From Ruegeria profundi (GTDB lineage: Bacteria > Pseudomonadota > Alphaproteobacteria > Rhodobacterales > Rhodobacteraceae): a stretch of DNA of 64,000 nucleotides. A program made the translations under genes and the position numbers. This document shows, piece by piece, positions 18,025 to 26,188 of the stretch. Below the pieces are notes generated by a model, which was given only the letters and a program-made list of their open reading frames with translations, did no database searches and was not told where the DNA came from. Numbering within the stretch: the stretch's first letter is position 1; the number at the start of each line of letters is the position of its first letter. The stretch is from contig NZ_LQBP01000007.1 of assembly GCF_001507545.1 (NCBI RefSeq), positions 124,001-188,000 on the forward strand, given 5' to 3'.

Positions 18025-19023
18025 TCAGAACTGTAGTGCCGGGCAGCTGTCGTTTTCGTAATAGCTGACCACCGTGATATTGCCATTGATGATGTCGCTG
18101 CGTGCGTCTGCAACGGCTGCGCTCATCTCTTCGGTGACCAGTTCAGCGTTGTTTTCGTCCATCGCGACACCAACGCCTTCTTCCGCCAGACCCATGGTGA
18201 ATACGCCGGTTTGAACGTCCTCACCTGCTTTCATCGCGTCGTAAACGGCAACGTCCACGCGCTTCAGCATCGAGGTCAGAACCTGGCCCGGGTGCAAATG
18301 GTTTTGGTTGCTGTCCACTCCGATCGACAGGATGCCTTCATCAGCGGCAGTTTGCAGGACACCAACACCGGTGCCACCAGCCGCAGCGTAGATCACGTCC
18401 GCGCCCTGGCTGATTTGTGCTTTAGTCAACTCGGACCCTTTGACAGGGTCATTCCAGGCTGCCGGGGTCGTGCCTGTCATATTTGCAATGATGTTCACAT
18501 CCGGGTTCACCGCCTTGGCGCCCTGCGCATAGCCGCAGCCAAAATGACGGATCAGGGGTATGTCCATCCCACCAATGAAACCAACGGTTCCGGACTTCGA
18601 CGCCATCGCCGCCATCATCCCGACAAGGTAAGAGCCTTCGTGTTCGGCAAAGCTGACCTGGCGGATATTCGGTGCATCCAGCCAGTTCACGTCAACGGCA
18701 ACAAACTTGGTGTTCGGGTAATCACCGGCAACCGCAGCCAATGGATCGGCCATCGCAAAACCCATGGTGATGATCGGGTTCGCACCCGCTTCGGCGAAGC
18801 GGCGCAGCGCTTGTTCCCGCTGGGCTTCGGATTGAAGTTCGATTTCGCGATAGGTTTGACCGGTTTGTTCCGCCCAACGTTGCGCGCCGTTATGCGCGGC
18901 TTCGTTGAACGATTTGTCGAACTTGCCGCCCAGGTCAAAGATCAGGGCTGGCTCGGCCAAACTTGCACCTGCGGTCAGCGCTACGGCGGCAGCTGCACCC
19001 ATCAAGGATTTTATCAGGCTCAT
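18025..19023 (-). CDS. BMP family (nucleoside-type) periplasmic binding protein
   Basis: The start is set at the ATG preceded by GGGAG (332 residues). The longer upstream frame has no family character. A signal peptide (MSLIKSLMGAAAAVALTAGA, cleavage after ASLA) precedes the mature protein, ALIFDLGGKFDKSFNEAAHN, the BMP signature. No lipobox Cys is seen, so it is a soluble periplasmic protein rather than the lipoprotein form of Gram-positives. It is the first gene of the importer operon. PnrA-like members bind purine nucleosides; the ligand here is not proven. Confidence 0.92.
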   Translation of the reverse strand: MSLIKSLMGAAAAVALTAGASLAEPALIFDLGGKFDKSFNEAAHNGAQRWAEQTGQTYREIELQSEAQREQALRRFAEAGANPIITMGFAMADPLAAVAGDYPNTKFVAVDVNWLDAPNIRQVSFAEHEGSYLVGMMAAMASKSGTVGFIGGMDIPLIRHFGCGYAQGAKAVNPDVNIIANMTGTTPAAWNDPVKGSELTKAQISQGADVIYAAAGGTGVGVLQTAADEGILSIGVDSNQNHLHPGQVLTSMLKRVDVAVYDAMKAGEDVQTGVFTMGLAEEGVGVAMDENNAELVTEEMSAAVADARSDIINGNITVVSYYENDSCPALQF

Positions 19024-19145
19024 TTCATACTCCCGTTTGTTTTTGTTGATCGCGGCCACGATAGCCGCGATTACCCGCTGCGAGCGAGCATAATTGTTGT
19101 GATGGCGGGAATTAAGGCTGTTTGCAACCGATGTGGTCAATAGGT

Positions 19146-19166
19146 TTTTGACCGTTTGGTCGAAAA
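19146..19166. promoter_or_regulatory. Inverted repeat upstream of the BMP operon, candidate operator
   Basis: TTTTGACC-GTTT-GGTCGAAAA is a near-perfect dyad about 125 bases before the bmp ATG. Another GGTCAA half-site lies 5 bases away at 19135-19140. On the minus strand TTGACC could also be a -35 box. A GntR- or LysR-type operator is possible; no regulator gene is adjacent. Confidence 0.35.
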
Positions 19167-19182
19167 AAAACAGAAATATCGC

Positions 19183-19596
19183 TTAGGTGAGCATGCGCGC
19201 CATAGCGATAGCGTCGATTTTTGTTCCGTTTTCAGACATATAGTAGCCCTTGCGACGACCGCAGGGTGCGAACCCGCAGCGTTTGTAGAGCGCGATTGCC
19301 GGTTCATTGTCTGTCGCAACGTCCAGAAAAGCCCGAGTTGCACCAAGTTGCCGGGCACGCGCCTGCCAGTCCTGCATGCAACGCAAGGCCAGACCTTGAC
19401 GCTGATGGTTGGGGCGCGTGGCGATTGTCAGCAGTTCAGCCTCATCCGCGATGACTTGAAAAACGGAAAAACAACAAGCATTACCAACGGCATAGGTAAA
19501 CCTGTTGGCCAAAAGATCACTGAATTCTTCGGCCGTCCATGGGCGGGATCGGGTGAATGCCGCCGCGTGGGTGCTCGCCATCTCTTGTGGGGTCAT
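19183..19596 (-). CDS. rimI: Ribosomal-protein-S18-alanine N-acetyltransferase-like GNAT
   Basis: The start is the ATG that overlaps the tsaB stop by 4 bp (ATGA), giving 137 residues; the longer upstream frame is a shadow of tsaB. The GNAT acetyl-CoA loop is RPNHQRQGLALRCM and the C-terminal ALYKRCGFAPCGRRKGYY is typical of RimI. It acetylates protein N-termini in the cytoplasm. Coupling with tsaB is common across bacteria and supports the name. Confidence 0.88.
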   Translation of the reverse strand: MTPQEMASTHAAAFTRSRPWTAEEFSDLLANRFTYAVGNACCFSVFQVIADEAELLTIATRPNHQRQGLALRCMQDWQARARQLGATRAFLDVATDNEPAIALYKRCGFAPCGRRKGYYMSENGTKIDAIAMARMLT

Positions 19597-20177
19597 CCGT
19601 CCAGCAAAACCGGTGGCGTGTCTTTTGACGGTGCAGCATCGGCAGGTCGCAGATACAGCGGTGCTGGCGGCTCGGTCACCGTGGGCCATCTTTGAAGTGT
19701 CAGGCGGGCAATTGCGCGAACCTGCTGTTCGGGGGAGTCGTTCAGGATCAAAGCCCCGAATGATTCTGCCTTTTCCTGTGCCATCAGTGTCGGGTCTTGC
19801 CCGGGCAGCGCGATATAGACTTGGCCGCGCGGAGCACGGATTGCGGGCAGTTCTTGCCCAATTTCGGCCAGCGCATCGAAGCCTGAAACCCCAACGGCTG
19901 GAATCCCGAGACCGAGCGCAAGCCCTCGCGCGGCAGACACCGATATTCGGATGCCGGTGAAATTCCCCGGCCCGATACCCACGCCGATAGCCGTGAGGTC
20001 GGACCATGTGCAGCCCGCCTCGGCCAGAATTTCCTCAAGCAAAGGCATCAGTCGTTCGGCCTGTCCGCGTGACATAGCCTCGGTTCGGGATGCGATTACT
20101 TCGTCACCCTGCAACAAAGCGGCCGCGCAATGCGCGGCCGATGTGTCAAACGCCAGAATGAGCGGATCAGACGGCAA
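19593..20177 (-). CDS. tsaB: tRNA t6A modification protein TsaB
   Basis: The 194-residue product has the N-terminal ASKHA fold start (ILAFDTSAAHCAAALL) and GVGIGPGNFTGIRI, the TsaB signature. It is the partner that holds TsaD in the complex making N6-threonylcarbamoyladenosine at tRNA position 37. It starts with TTG, 11 bases inside the end of nfuA, with GAGGTG as ribosome-binding site; no other start is available. rimI follows by overlap. Confidence 0.92.
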   Translation of the reverse strand: MPSDPLILAFDTSAAHCAAALLQGDEVIASRTEAMSRGQAERLMPLLEEILAEAGCTWSDLTAIGVGIGPGNFTGIRISVSAARGLALGLGIPAVGVSGFDALAEIGQELPAIRAPRGQVYIALPGQDPTLMAQEKAESFGALILNDSPEQQVRAIARLTLQRWPTVTEPPAPLYLRPADAAPSKDTPPVLLDG

Positions 20178-20730
20178 CGGGGCGCACCTCGGTCACTTCG
20201 GGGATGTAGTGACGCAACAGGTTCTCGATCCCCATCTTCAAGGTAAGGGTTGAAGACGGGCAGTTCGCGCAGGCCCCTTGCATATGCAGATAAACAACGC
20301 CGCGGTCGAAGCCATGAAAGGTGATATCACCGCCATCCTGGGCCACGGCTGGCCGCACGCGGGTATCCAGCAGATCCTTGATCTGATTAACAACTTCCGC
20401 GTCTTCACCCGAGTGTTCAGCGTGACCTGAATTGGTCGTCGCTTCGGAATCCATAACCGGTTGACCGGATTGGTAATGTTCCATCACGGCGCCCAAGATA
20501 GCAGGTTTAATGTGATCCCACTGAACGCTGTCCGATTTGGTCACGGTTATGAAATCATTGCCAAAGAAAACGCCTGTCACGCCGTTCACCGTGAATATCC
20601 GTCGTGCCAGAGGCGATTTCTCGCTGGCTTCGGCCGAAGGGAAGTCCGCGGTACCGGCCTCGAGCACCGTTTGACCGGGCAGGAATTTAAGCGTTGCGGG
20701 GTTCGGCGTGGATTCGGTTTGGATGAACAT
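20167..20730 (-). CDS. NfuA/NFU-type iron-sulfur carrier protein
   Basis: The 187-residue product has the NFU N-terminal domain (MFIQTESTPNPATLKFLPG, GVFFGNDFITVTK). The C-terminal NifU-like domain has CANC at 154-157 followed by PSS, which holds a 4Fe-4S cluster between two subunits. It delivers clusters to target enzymes in the cytoplasm; SdhB and other Fe-S proteins are possible clients. It overlaps tsaB by 11 bases. Confidence 0.94.
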   Translation of the reverse strand: MFIQTESTPNPATLKFLPGQTVLEAGTADFPSAEASEKSPLARRIFTVNGVTGVFFGNDFITVTKSDSVQWDHIKPAILGAVMEHYQSGQPVMDSEATTNSGHAEHSGEDAEVVNQIKDLLDTRVRPAVAQDGGDITFHGFDRGVVYLHMQGACANCPSSTLTLKMGIENLLRHYIPEVTEVRPVAV

Positions 20731-20799
20731 GTCATGGCTCCGTTACAGATGCTCCTGATATGCGGGTCAGGGCTGAGGAAGTCAAGATTTGGAACGGTT

Positions 20800-21393
20800 C
20801 TAAACTTCTGCCGCAAGTTGAATTGCATCATCCAGCCGGTCATCGCCCCAGAACAGCTCATCCCCGACCAGAAAGCTGGGGGCTCCGAAAATGCCCTTGG
20901 CCTGGGCCGTTTTCGTTTGCTCCATCAGCGCGGCCTTGATCGCAGGTTCCTGGCACTGATTCAGTGTTTCAGCGGCCAGGCCAACTTGGGTGAGGCAGGT
21001 GATCAGCACCTCGTCGTCTGAAATGTTCCGACCTTCGGCAAATTCAGCAGAATAAACAGCCCGGATAAACGCCGCTTTTTGAGATTGGTCTTTGATCGCC
21101 AAAGCCAGCCGCGCGGCTTTCAGCCCATTCTGGGGAAACGGGTCGGGACGCGTGAACACCAGGCCCCGCTGTGCGGTTAACCGTTCCATATCACGCCACA
21201 TGTATCTGCCCTTGTCGGGGTAGATGTTGAACGGGGTATTGTCCAATCCCTGCGCCGCGAAAATCGGGCCAAGCAGGAAAGGGTGCCATTCAACAGCAAC
21301 GCCGTGCTGAGCCGCAAGCTCTTCGATCCGCATCGCGCTCAGGTAAGAATAGGTCGAAGCGAATTCGAACCAGAACTGAATCTTGTTTGTCAT
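20800..21393 (-). CDS. 2-hydroxychromene-2-carboxylate isomerase-like DsbA-fold protein
   Basis: The 197-residue product has the kappa-GST/HCCA isomerase start QFWFEFASTYSYLSAMRIE, with Ser in the active-site turn instead of a CxxC pair. The family ending is FGAPSFLVGDELFWGDDRLD. These enzymes use glutathione in aromatic isomerisation, or act as DsbA-like oxidoreductases. No aromatic pathway genes are near, so the substrate is unknown. Confidence 0.85.
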   Translation of the reverse strand: MTNKIQFWFEFASTYSYLSAMRIEELAAQHGVAVEWHPFLLGPIFAAQGLDNTPFNIYPDKGRYMWRDMERLTAQRGLVFTRPDPFPQNGLKAARLALAIKDQSQKAAFIRAVYSAEFAEGRNISDDEVLITCLTQVGLAAETLNQCQEPAIKAALMEQTKTAQAKGIFGAPSFLVGDELFWGDDRLDDAIQLAAEV

Positions 21394-21401
21394 GGGTTGT
21401 C

Positions 21402-21857
21402 TCAGGTTATTTCTTCCAGTTTTTCCTTGCTCAGATCACCGGGGACGATGGTGATCGGGATCGGCAGGCTGCCCGAGTTCTTGGTCAGCTGCGTGACCAG
21501 GGGACCTGGGCCTTTCTTGTCGACGCCAGCACCCAGAACCAGAACGCCGATTTCGGGGTCTGACCGCACATGCTCGATAATCTGGGCGACCGGTTCACCT
21601 TCGCGGATCGCAAGTTCAGGGTCGATATTCTGTTTGTCGCGCATCCACTTGGCGAACACTTCGTAATGGGCATGGATACGCTCGCGCGCCTCTTCGCGCA
21701 TCACCTCGGCCACTCCGATCCAATGATTGAATTCATCTGGTGGGATGACGGACAGGATGGTCACACCGCCGCCAGTATGGGCCGCGCGCATGGCAGCAAA
21801 GCGCATCGCGTTCAGGCATTCGCGACTGTCATCCAGAACAACCAGAAATTTGCGCAT
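21402..21857 (-). CDS. Universal stress protein, UspA family
   Basis: The start is the ATG preceded by AAGGAC (151 residues, MRKFLVVLDDSRECLNAMRF); the longer frame is unsupported. The C-terminal part has VLVLGAGVDKKGPG, a variant of the ATP-binding G-2x-G-9x-G(S/T) loop with the glycines mostly retained. Usp proteins support survival under stress; the signal is unknown. It lies 8 bases before the isomerase gene in one unit. Confidence 0.88.
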   Translation of the reverse strand: MRKFLVVLDDSRECLNAMRFAAMRAAHTGGGVTILSVIPPDEFNHWIGVAEVMREEARERIHAHYEVFAKWMRDKQNIDPELAIREGEPVAQIIEHVRSDPEIGVLVLGAGVDKKGPGPLVTQLTKNSGSLPIPITIVPGDLSKEKLEEIT

Positions 21858-21922
21858 GAAGTGTCCTTGTTCATTTCCGGCGATCATGCCCGACCAATTG
21901 CGGACTGGCAACTAAAGCGTGG

Positions 21923-22786
21923 TCAGCGGGTGCTCAGGGCCCAATCCCAGTACATTTCCCGCGCGCGGCGGGCGATCGGGCCGACTTGATACTGCGTATC
22001 CTCAAGTGCGGTGACCGGTGTAATTTTGTTCATGTTGCCAGTCATGAAGACTTCATCCGCCTTGTGAAAATCATCAAAGCCTAGGACCGATTCGTGCACC
22101 TTGACCCCGTCAGCGCGCAGGTTTTGGATGTGGCGCGCGCGGGTAATACCAGCCAGAAAAGTGCCGTTGGGGATGGGGGTGAAAACCTCTCCGTCACGGA
22201 CCATGAAGATGTTGGCAGTTGCGGTTTCGGCCACATTCCCCATGGCGTCAGCCACCAAAGCGTTCGTGAACCCCCTTCCGCGGACCTCTTTCAGCATGCG
22301 CGCGTTGTTGGGGTAGAGGCATCCGGCCTTGGCGTTGACCACAGCGGATTCCAAAATCGGGCGGCGGAACCGCGTGTATCCCAGCGTGACCGAGGCTGTC
22401 TCGGGCGCCATTGGGATTTCCTCAAGACAGATAGCAAAACCGGTGCTGTTTTCCATTGGAACAATGGCCGTCGCGTCGCCGTCGATACCCCAGTACATCG
22501 GGCGGATGTAAACGGCTGCGTCCGGACCGTAGGAAGCTAGCCCCTCCTTGGTGATCTCAACCATCTGCTCTGTCGTCACGAACGGTGTCAGCATCAGCGC
22601 CTCGGCCGAGCGGTTCACGCGTGCACAATGCGCCTCAAGATCCGGGGCCATGCCGTCAAAATAGCGTGCCCCGTCAAAGACTGATGATCCCAGCCAGGCG
22701 CCGTGATCGGCCGCGCGCATAATCGGGGCATCCCCATCGTGCCACTGACCTTCGAAATAGGTGCGGATATTCTTGCCGACTGCCAT
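21923..22786 (-). CDS. ilvE: Branched-chain-type class IV aminotransferase
   Basis: The start is the ATG with GGGAGGG upstream (287 residues). Fold type IV features are FEGQWHDGDAPIMRAADHG near the N-terminus, VVNAKAGCLYPNNARML (Lys for PLP), the EVRGRGFTNALV Glu region and NIFMVRDGEVFTPI. It transfers amino groups between branched-chain amino acids and 2-oxoglutarate. A D-amino-acid or other class IV role cannot be excluded, because a genome may carry several paralogues. It lies downstream of trpS in the same direction. Confidence 0.8.
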   Translation of the reverse strand: MAVGKNIRTYFEGQWHDGDAPIMRAADHGAWLGSSVFDGARYFDGMAPDLEAHCARVNRSAEALMLTPFVTTEQMVEITKEGLASYGPDAAVYIRPMYWGIDGDATAIVPMENSTGFAICLEEIPMAPETASVTLGYTRFRRPILESAVVNAKAGCLYPNNARMLKEVRGRGFTNALVADAMGNVAETATANIFMVRDGEVFTPIPNGTFLAGITRARHIQNLRADGVKVHESVLGFDDFHKADEVFMTGNMNKITPVTALEDTQYQVGPIARRAREMYWDWALSTR

Positions 22787-22844
22787 GACGCCCTCCCAAG
22801 CTTTTGCGCAACCTAGGAAGACGTCGCGGCAACGTCCAGCGCAA

Positions 22845-23873
22845 TCAACCCTGTTTTGCGCCAACCATGCCTACGATTTCGTAGGTCTGCCGCAAGATCG
22901 GGGCTGCAATTGCGCGGGCTTTGTCCGCGCCTTTGGCCAGAATCCGGTCAATCTCGGCCTCTTCACCCATCAGGCGGGCCATTTCGGTTGAGATCGGCGA
23001 CAGTTTTGCGACTGCCAGATCGGCCAGCATCGGCTTGAATTCACCGAACTGCTTGCCACCGACTTCGGCCAGCACCTCATCGGTGGTCTGATTGCTGAGG
23101 GCTGCGTAGATGTTCACAAGATTGCGGGCTTCGGGGCGTTCTGACAGGCCGTCCACCTCAGATGGCAGGGCGTCCGGGTCGGTCTTGGCCTTGCGGATTT
23201 TCTTGGCGATGGTATCGGCATCGTCGGTCATATTAATCCGGCTCATATCTGACGGATCGGATTTCGACATTTTCTTTGATCCATCCCGCAGGCTCATGAC
23301 GCGCGTCGCCGCGCCTTCGATCACGGGTTCAGTGATCGGGAAGAAATCAACGCCGAAATCGTTGTTGAACTTGATCGCGATGTCGCGGGTCAGTTCAAGA
23401 TGCTGTTTCTGGTCGTCGCCCACCGGCACATGGGTTGCGTGATAGACCAGAATGTCAGCCGCCATCAGCGACGGATAGGCAAGCAGGCCCAGCGAGGCGT
23501 TCTGCTGGTTCTTCCCTGCCTTGTCCTTCCATTGGGTCATGCGTTGCATCCAGCCCATGCGCGCGACACAGTTGAAGATCCACGCTAATTGGGTGTGTTC
23601 GGGCACCTGGGACTGGTTGAACAGGATCGACTGTTCCGGGTCGATGCCGGCGGCGATGAAGCCTGCACACAGTTCGCGCGTGGAATGCGCCAGTTCCTTG
23701 GGTTCCTGCCAGACGGTGATCGCGTGAAGATCGACCATGCAGTAGACGGTCTCTTTCTCCGGTCCCTGCATGTCCACAAAACGCTTGAGGGCACCAAGGT
23801 AGTTGCCTAGGTGCAGGTTTCCCGAAGGCTGGATGCCGGAAAACACGCGCGGCGTGAACTTGGTTTCGGTCAT
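22845..23873 (-). CDS. trpS: Tryptophanyl-tRNA synthetase
   Basis: The 342-residue product is the usual bacterial length. The class I motifs are GNLHLGNY (HIGH-type, residues 19-25) and KMSKS at 201-205. [16 protein letters not shown] is diagnostic for TrpRS. It charges tRNA-Trp in the cytoplasm. The divergent rhomboid-like gene begins 86 bases away. Confidence 0.97.
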   Translation of the reverse strand: MTETKFTPRVFSGIQPSGNLHLGNYLGALKRFVDMQGPEKETVYCMVDLHAITVWQEPKELAHSTRELCAGFIAAGIDPEQSILFNQSQVPEHTQLAWIFNCVARMGWMQRMTQWKDKAGKNQQNASLGLLAYPSLMAADILVYHATHVPVGDDQKQHLELTRDIAIKFNNDFGVDFFPITEPVIEGAATRVMSLRDGSKKMSKSDPSDMSRINMTDDADTIAKKIRKAKTDPDALPSEVDGLSERPEARNLVNIYAALSNQTTDEVLAEVGGKQFGEFKPMLADLAVAKLSPISTEMARLMGEEAEIDRILAKGADKARAIAAPILRQTYEIVGMVGAKQG

Positions 23874-23959
23874 CGAAGGGAACTCCCGTCTGGAAAAATC
23901 AGCCCCCGTCGCTTACCCATGAGGTTAAGGGACGTCAACAGCCGTGAAAGGCCAGCCCA

Positions 23960-24646
23960 ATGAGCAGTGAGCATTATACACCCGCCGTGAACCCTTTGCC
24001 GCCTGTCGTGGTGGCTTTGACCCTGTTTATCATGGGGGTGGAGCTGGCCTTTACTTTGGGTACGCGTGGATTGGTCGGCGGCCCCTCGGCAGTGGGGTGG
24101 CGGCTGGATGCGTTGCAAAGCTATTCTTTTTCGCCCGATATCTTCTACTGGATGATCGAGAACGGGCGCTGGCCGATTGAGCATGTCATCCGTTTCGTGA
24201 CCTATCCGTTTGTCTCGGGCAGTTTCACGCAGGCCATCTTTGTCTGTGTGTTTGTGCTGGCGATGGGCAAGATGGTGGCTGAGGTCTTTGGCGGGGCTCA
24301 GATGCTTGTGATCTTCGTTCTGTCAGGCGTCGGCGGAGCACTGGCCTACGCGCTTTTGCTGGACCCCAACTATCCGCTGGTCGGGGGGTTCCCGCCCGTG
24401 TATGGCCTGATCGGCGCATTCACTTGGCTGCTGTGGCGCAAGCTATCGCTGGTCGGGGAAAATCAGTCGCGCGCGTTCAGCCTGATTGCAGTCCTGATGG
24501 GCATCCAACTGCTGTTCGGTTTGTTGTTTGGCGGCACGTCCGACTGGGTGGCCGATTTGGGTGGTTTTGCCACGGGGTTCTGCCTGTCTTTCTTTTTGGC
24601 ACCCGGCGGCTGGGCACGGATCGTGCGGCGCATTCGCCGCGACTGA
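23960..24646 (+). CDS. Rhomboid-family membrane protein lacking the catalytic dyad
   Basis: The 228-residue protein has about six membrane helices and the rhomboid layout. The usual GASGAVYGL active-site helix reads GGFPPVYGL at 142-150, so the catalytic Ser position is Phe144. The usual AHLGGF reads ADLGGF, so the catalytic His is Asp199. It should therefore be unable to cleave in the rhomboid manner and may act as a pseudoprotease that binds membrane proteins. It ends directly at the end of convergent murJ, and the trpS-rhomboid-murJ-glnD order appears to be an established roseobacter arrangement. Confidence 0.8.
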   Translation: MSSEHYTPAVNPLPPVVVALTLFIMGVELAFTLGTRGLVGGPSAVGWRLDALQSYSFSPDIFYWMIENGRWPIEHVIRFVTYPFVSGSFTQAIFVCVFVLAMGKMVAEVFGGAQMLVIFVLSGVGGALAYALLLDPNYPLVGGFPPVYGLIGAFTWLLWRKLSLVGENQSRAFSLIAVLMGIQLLFGLLFGGTSDWVADLGGFATGFCLSFFLAPGGWARIVRRIRRD

Positions 24647-26188
24647 TCACGACCGCCGCAACGCCTTTTTGAACTCAGACAGCTCAAAAGCACCAAGCAG
24701 GTGACCAAGGAAGAAATAGGCGGCTGCTGCAACCTTGATCGTAATGATCAGCGCCAGGTATCGCCATCCCGGTAGATCGAAGGTCCAGCCGAACAGGTGA
24801 ATGCCTGCATATAGGATGGCCCCCATGCCCAGCGACGCAGCAACGATGCGCCATGCCCGGTGTTTGAAGCGATCGTCAAAGCGTGCCTCCTCACCCATAC
24901 GCCGCGCGCCAAGGAACAACAGGCCAACCATCACCCAACCGGCAGCCGAGGCCGCTATGGCCGGGGCAATCCAGCCCACCAGTGGAAAAAGGCCGAAGGC
25001 CAGCACCGCATTCACGATCATCGCCACAACCGCATAGTGGAACGGTGTTCGCGTATCTTCACGCGCAAAATAAAGCGGTTGTAGTAGCTTTTGCAGCATG
25101 AATGCTGGCAAGCCGATACCATAGATCGCAACAGCCAGCGCTGTGGCCGTGGTATCCTGAGCGCTGAACTGCCCGCGTTCGAAGAGGACCGACACCAGCG
25201 GGCTGGGCAAGACCACAAAAGCCACCGTTGACGGTATCGTCAGCAACAGCGTGAATTCACCCGCACGTGAAAGCGCATTTCGGGCTCCGTCTTTGTCATC
25301 GGCCCGCAGGCGACGAGACAGATCCGGTAGCAGCACGATCCCGACGGCAATGCCCACCACGCCAAGGGGCAGTTGGTAAAGTCGGTCTGCTGCGAACAGC
25401 CAACTTACGGCCTTTTCGGTTTTTGAGGCCACAAGTTGCCCCACCACAAGATTGACCTGCGTTACCCCCATGGCGAGTGCGGCCGGAACGGCGATACGGA
25501 CCATACGGCGCATTTCGGGGCTGAGTTTGGGAATGCCGGGGCGTATGCGATACCCTGCACGTTCGGTCGCTACCCATACCAATGCCAGTTGCGCAACTCC
25601 GGCCAGCGGGATCACGGTGATCAGCCAACGAATTACCTCTCCGCCGGCGGCTGCTCCGGCGATGAGGGCGCTACAGGCGAATATGTTCAGCAGCACCGGC
25701 GCGGCGGCCGCGGCAGCAAAGCGACCGGTGGCGTTCAGAACGCCAGAAAACAGCGCTGCAAGCGACATGAACAGGATGTAGGGAAAGACCACGTACCCGT
25801 AGCCCACCGCCAGATCGAATCTTTCATCGCCATAAAACCCCTCGGCTGTGATCCAGACCAACCCGGGCATGAACACCATCGCCAGCCCGACCAAAGCCAG
25901 AACGGCGATGGCAAGCAGGTTGAACGCGTCCTGTGCAAAGCCTTCGGCGTCTTCTTCCCCCTCCAGCCGTTTTGAAAACATCGGCACAAAAGCTGCGTTG
26001 AACGCGCCTTCGGCAAAGAACCGGCGAAACATGTTGGGCAGGCGGAAAGCGGCGACAAAGGCGTCCATCACCGGACCCGGCCCGATATAGGCGGTCAGCA
26101 GGATTTCCCGTAGAAAGCCCAGTATCCTGCTGGCCAGGGTCCAGAAACCGACCGTGAACAGGCCTGAAAACAGTCGGATCTGCTTCAT
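24647..26188 (-). CDS. murJ: Lipid II flippase MurJ
   Basis: The 513-residue protein has about fourteen membrane helices and starts with FTVGFWTLASRILGFLREIL, the MurJ/MviN signature. It has PNMFRRFFAEGAFNAAFVP, whose charged residues line the transport cavity. It moves lipid II across the inner membrane for peptidoglycan synthesis. Its ATG overlaps the glnD stop by 4 bp, so the two are coupled; the same pairing is known in other alphaproteobacteria. Confidence 0.96.
   Translation of the reverse strand: MKQIRLFSGLFTVGFWTLASRILGFLREILLTAYIGPGPVMDAFVAAFRLPNMFRRFFAEGAFNAAFVPMFSKRLEGEEDAEGFAQDAFNLLAIAVLALVGLAMVFMPGLVWITAEGFYGDERFDLAVGYGYVVFPYILFMSLAALFSGVLNATGRFAAAAAAPVLLNIFACSALIAGAAAGGEVIRWLITVIPLAGVAQLALVWVATERAGYRIRPGIPKLSPEMRRMVRIAVPAALAMGVTQVNLVVGQLVASKTEKAVSWLFAADRLYQLPLGVVGIAVGIVLLPDLSRRLRADDKDGARNALSRAGEFTLLLTIPSTVAFVVLPSPLVSVLFERGQFSAQDTTATALAVAIYGIGLPAFMLQKLLQPLYFAREDTRTPFHYAVVAMIVNAVLAFGLFPLVGWIAPAIAASAAGWVMVGLLFLGARRMGEEARFDDRFKHRAWRIVAASLGMGAILYAGIHLFGWTFDLPGWRYLALIITIKVAAAAYFFLGHLLGAFELSEFKKALRRS

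Noticed and set aside
18025-19140. Longer form of the BMP protein starting 117 bases upstream
   Set aside because: The extension lacks family character and would bury the signal peptide; the ATG at 19023 has GGGAG upstream.
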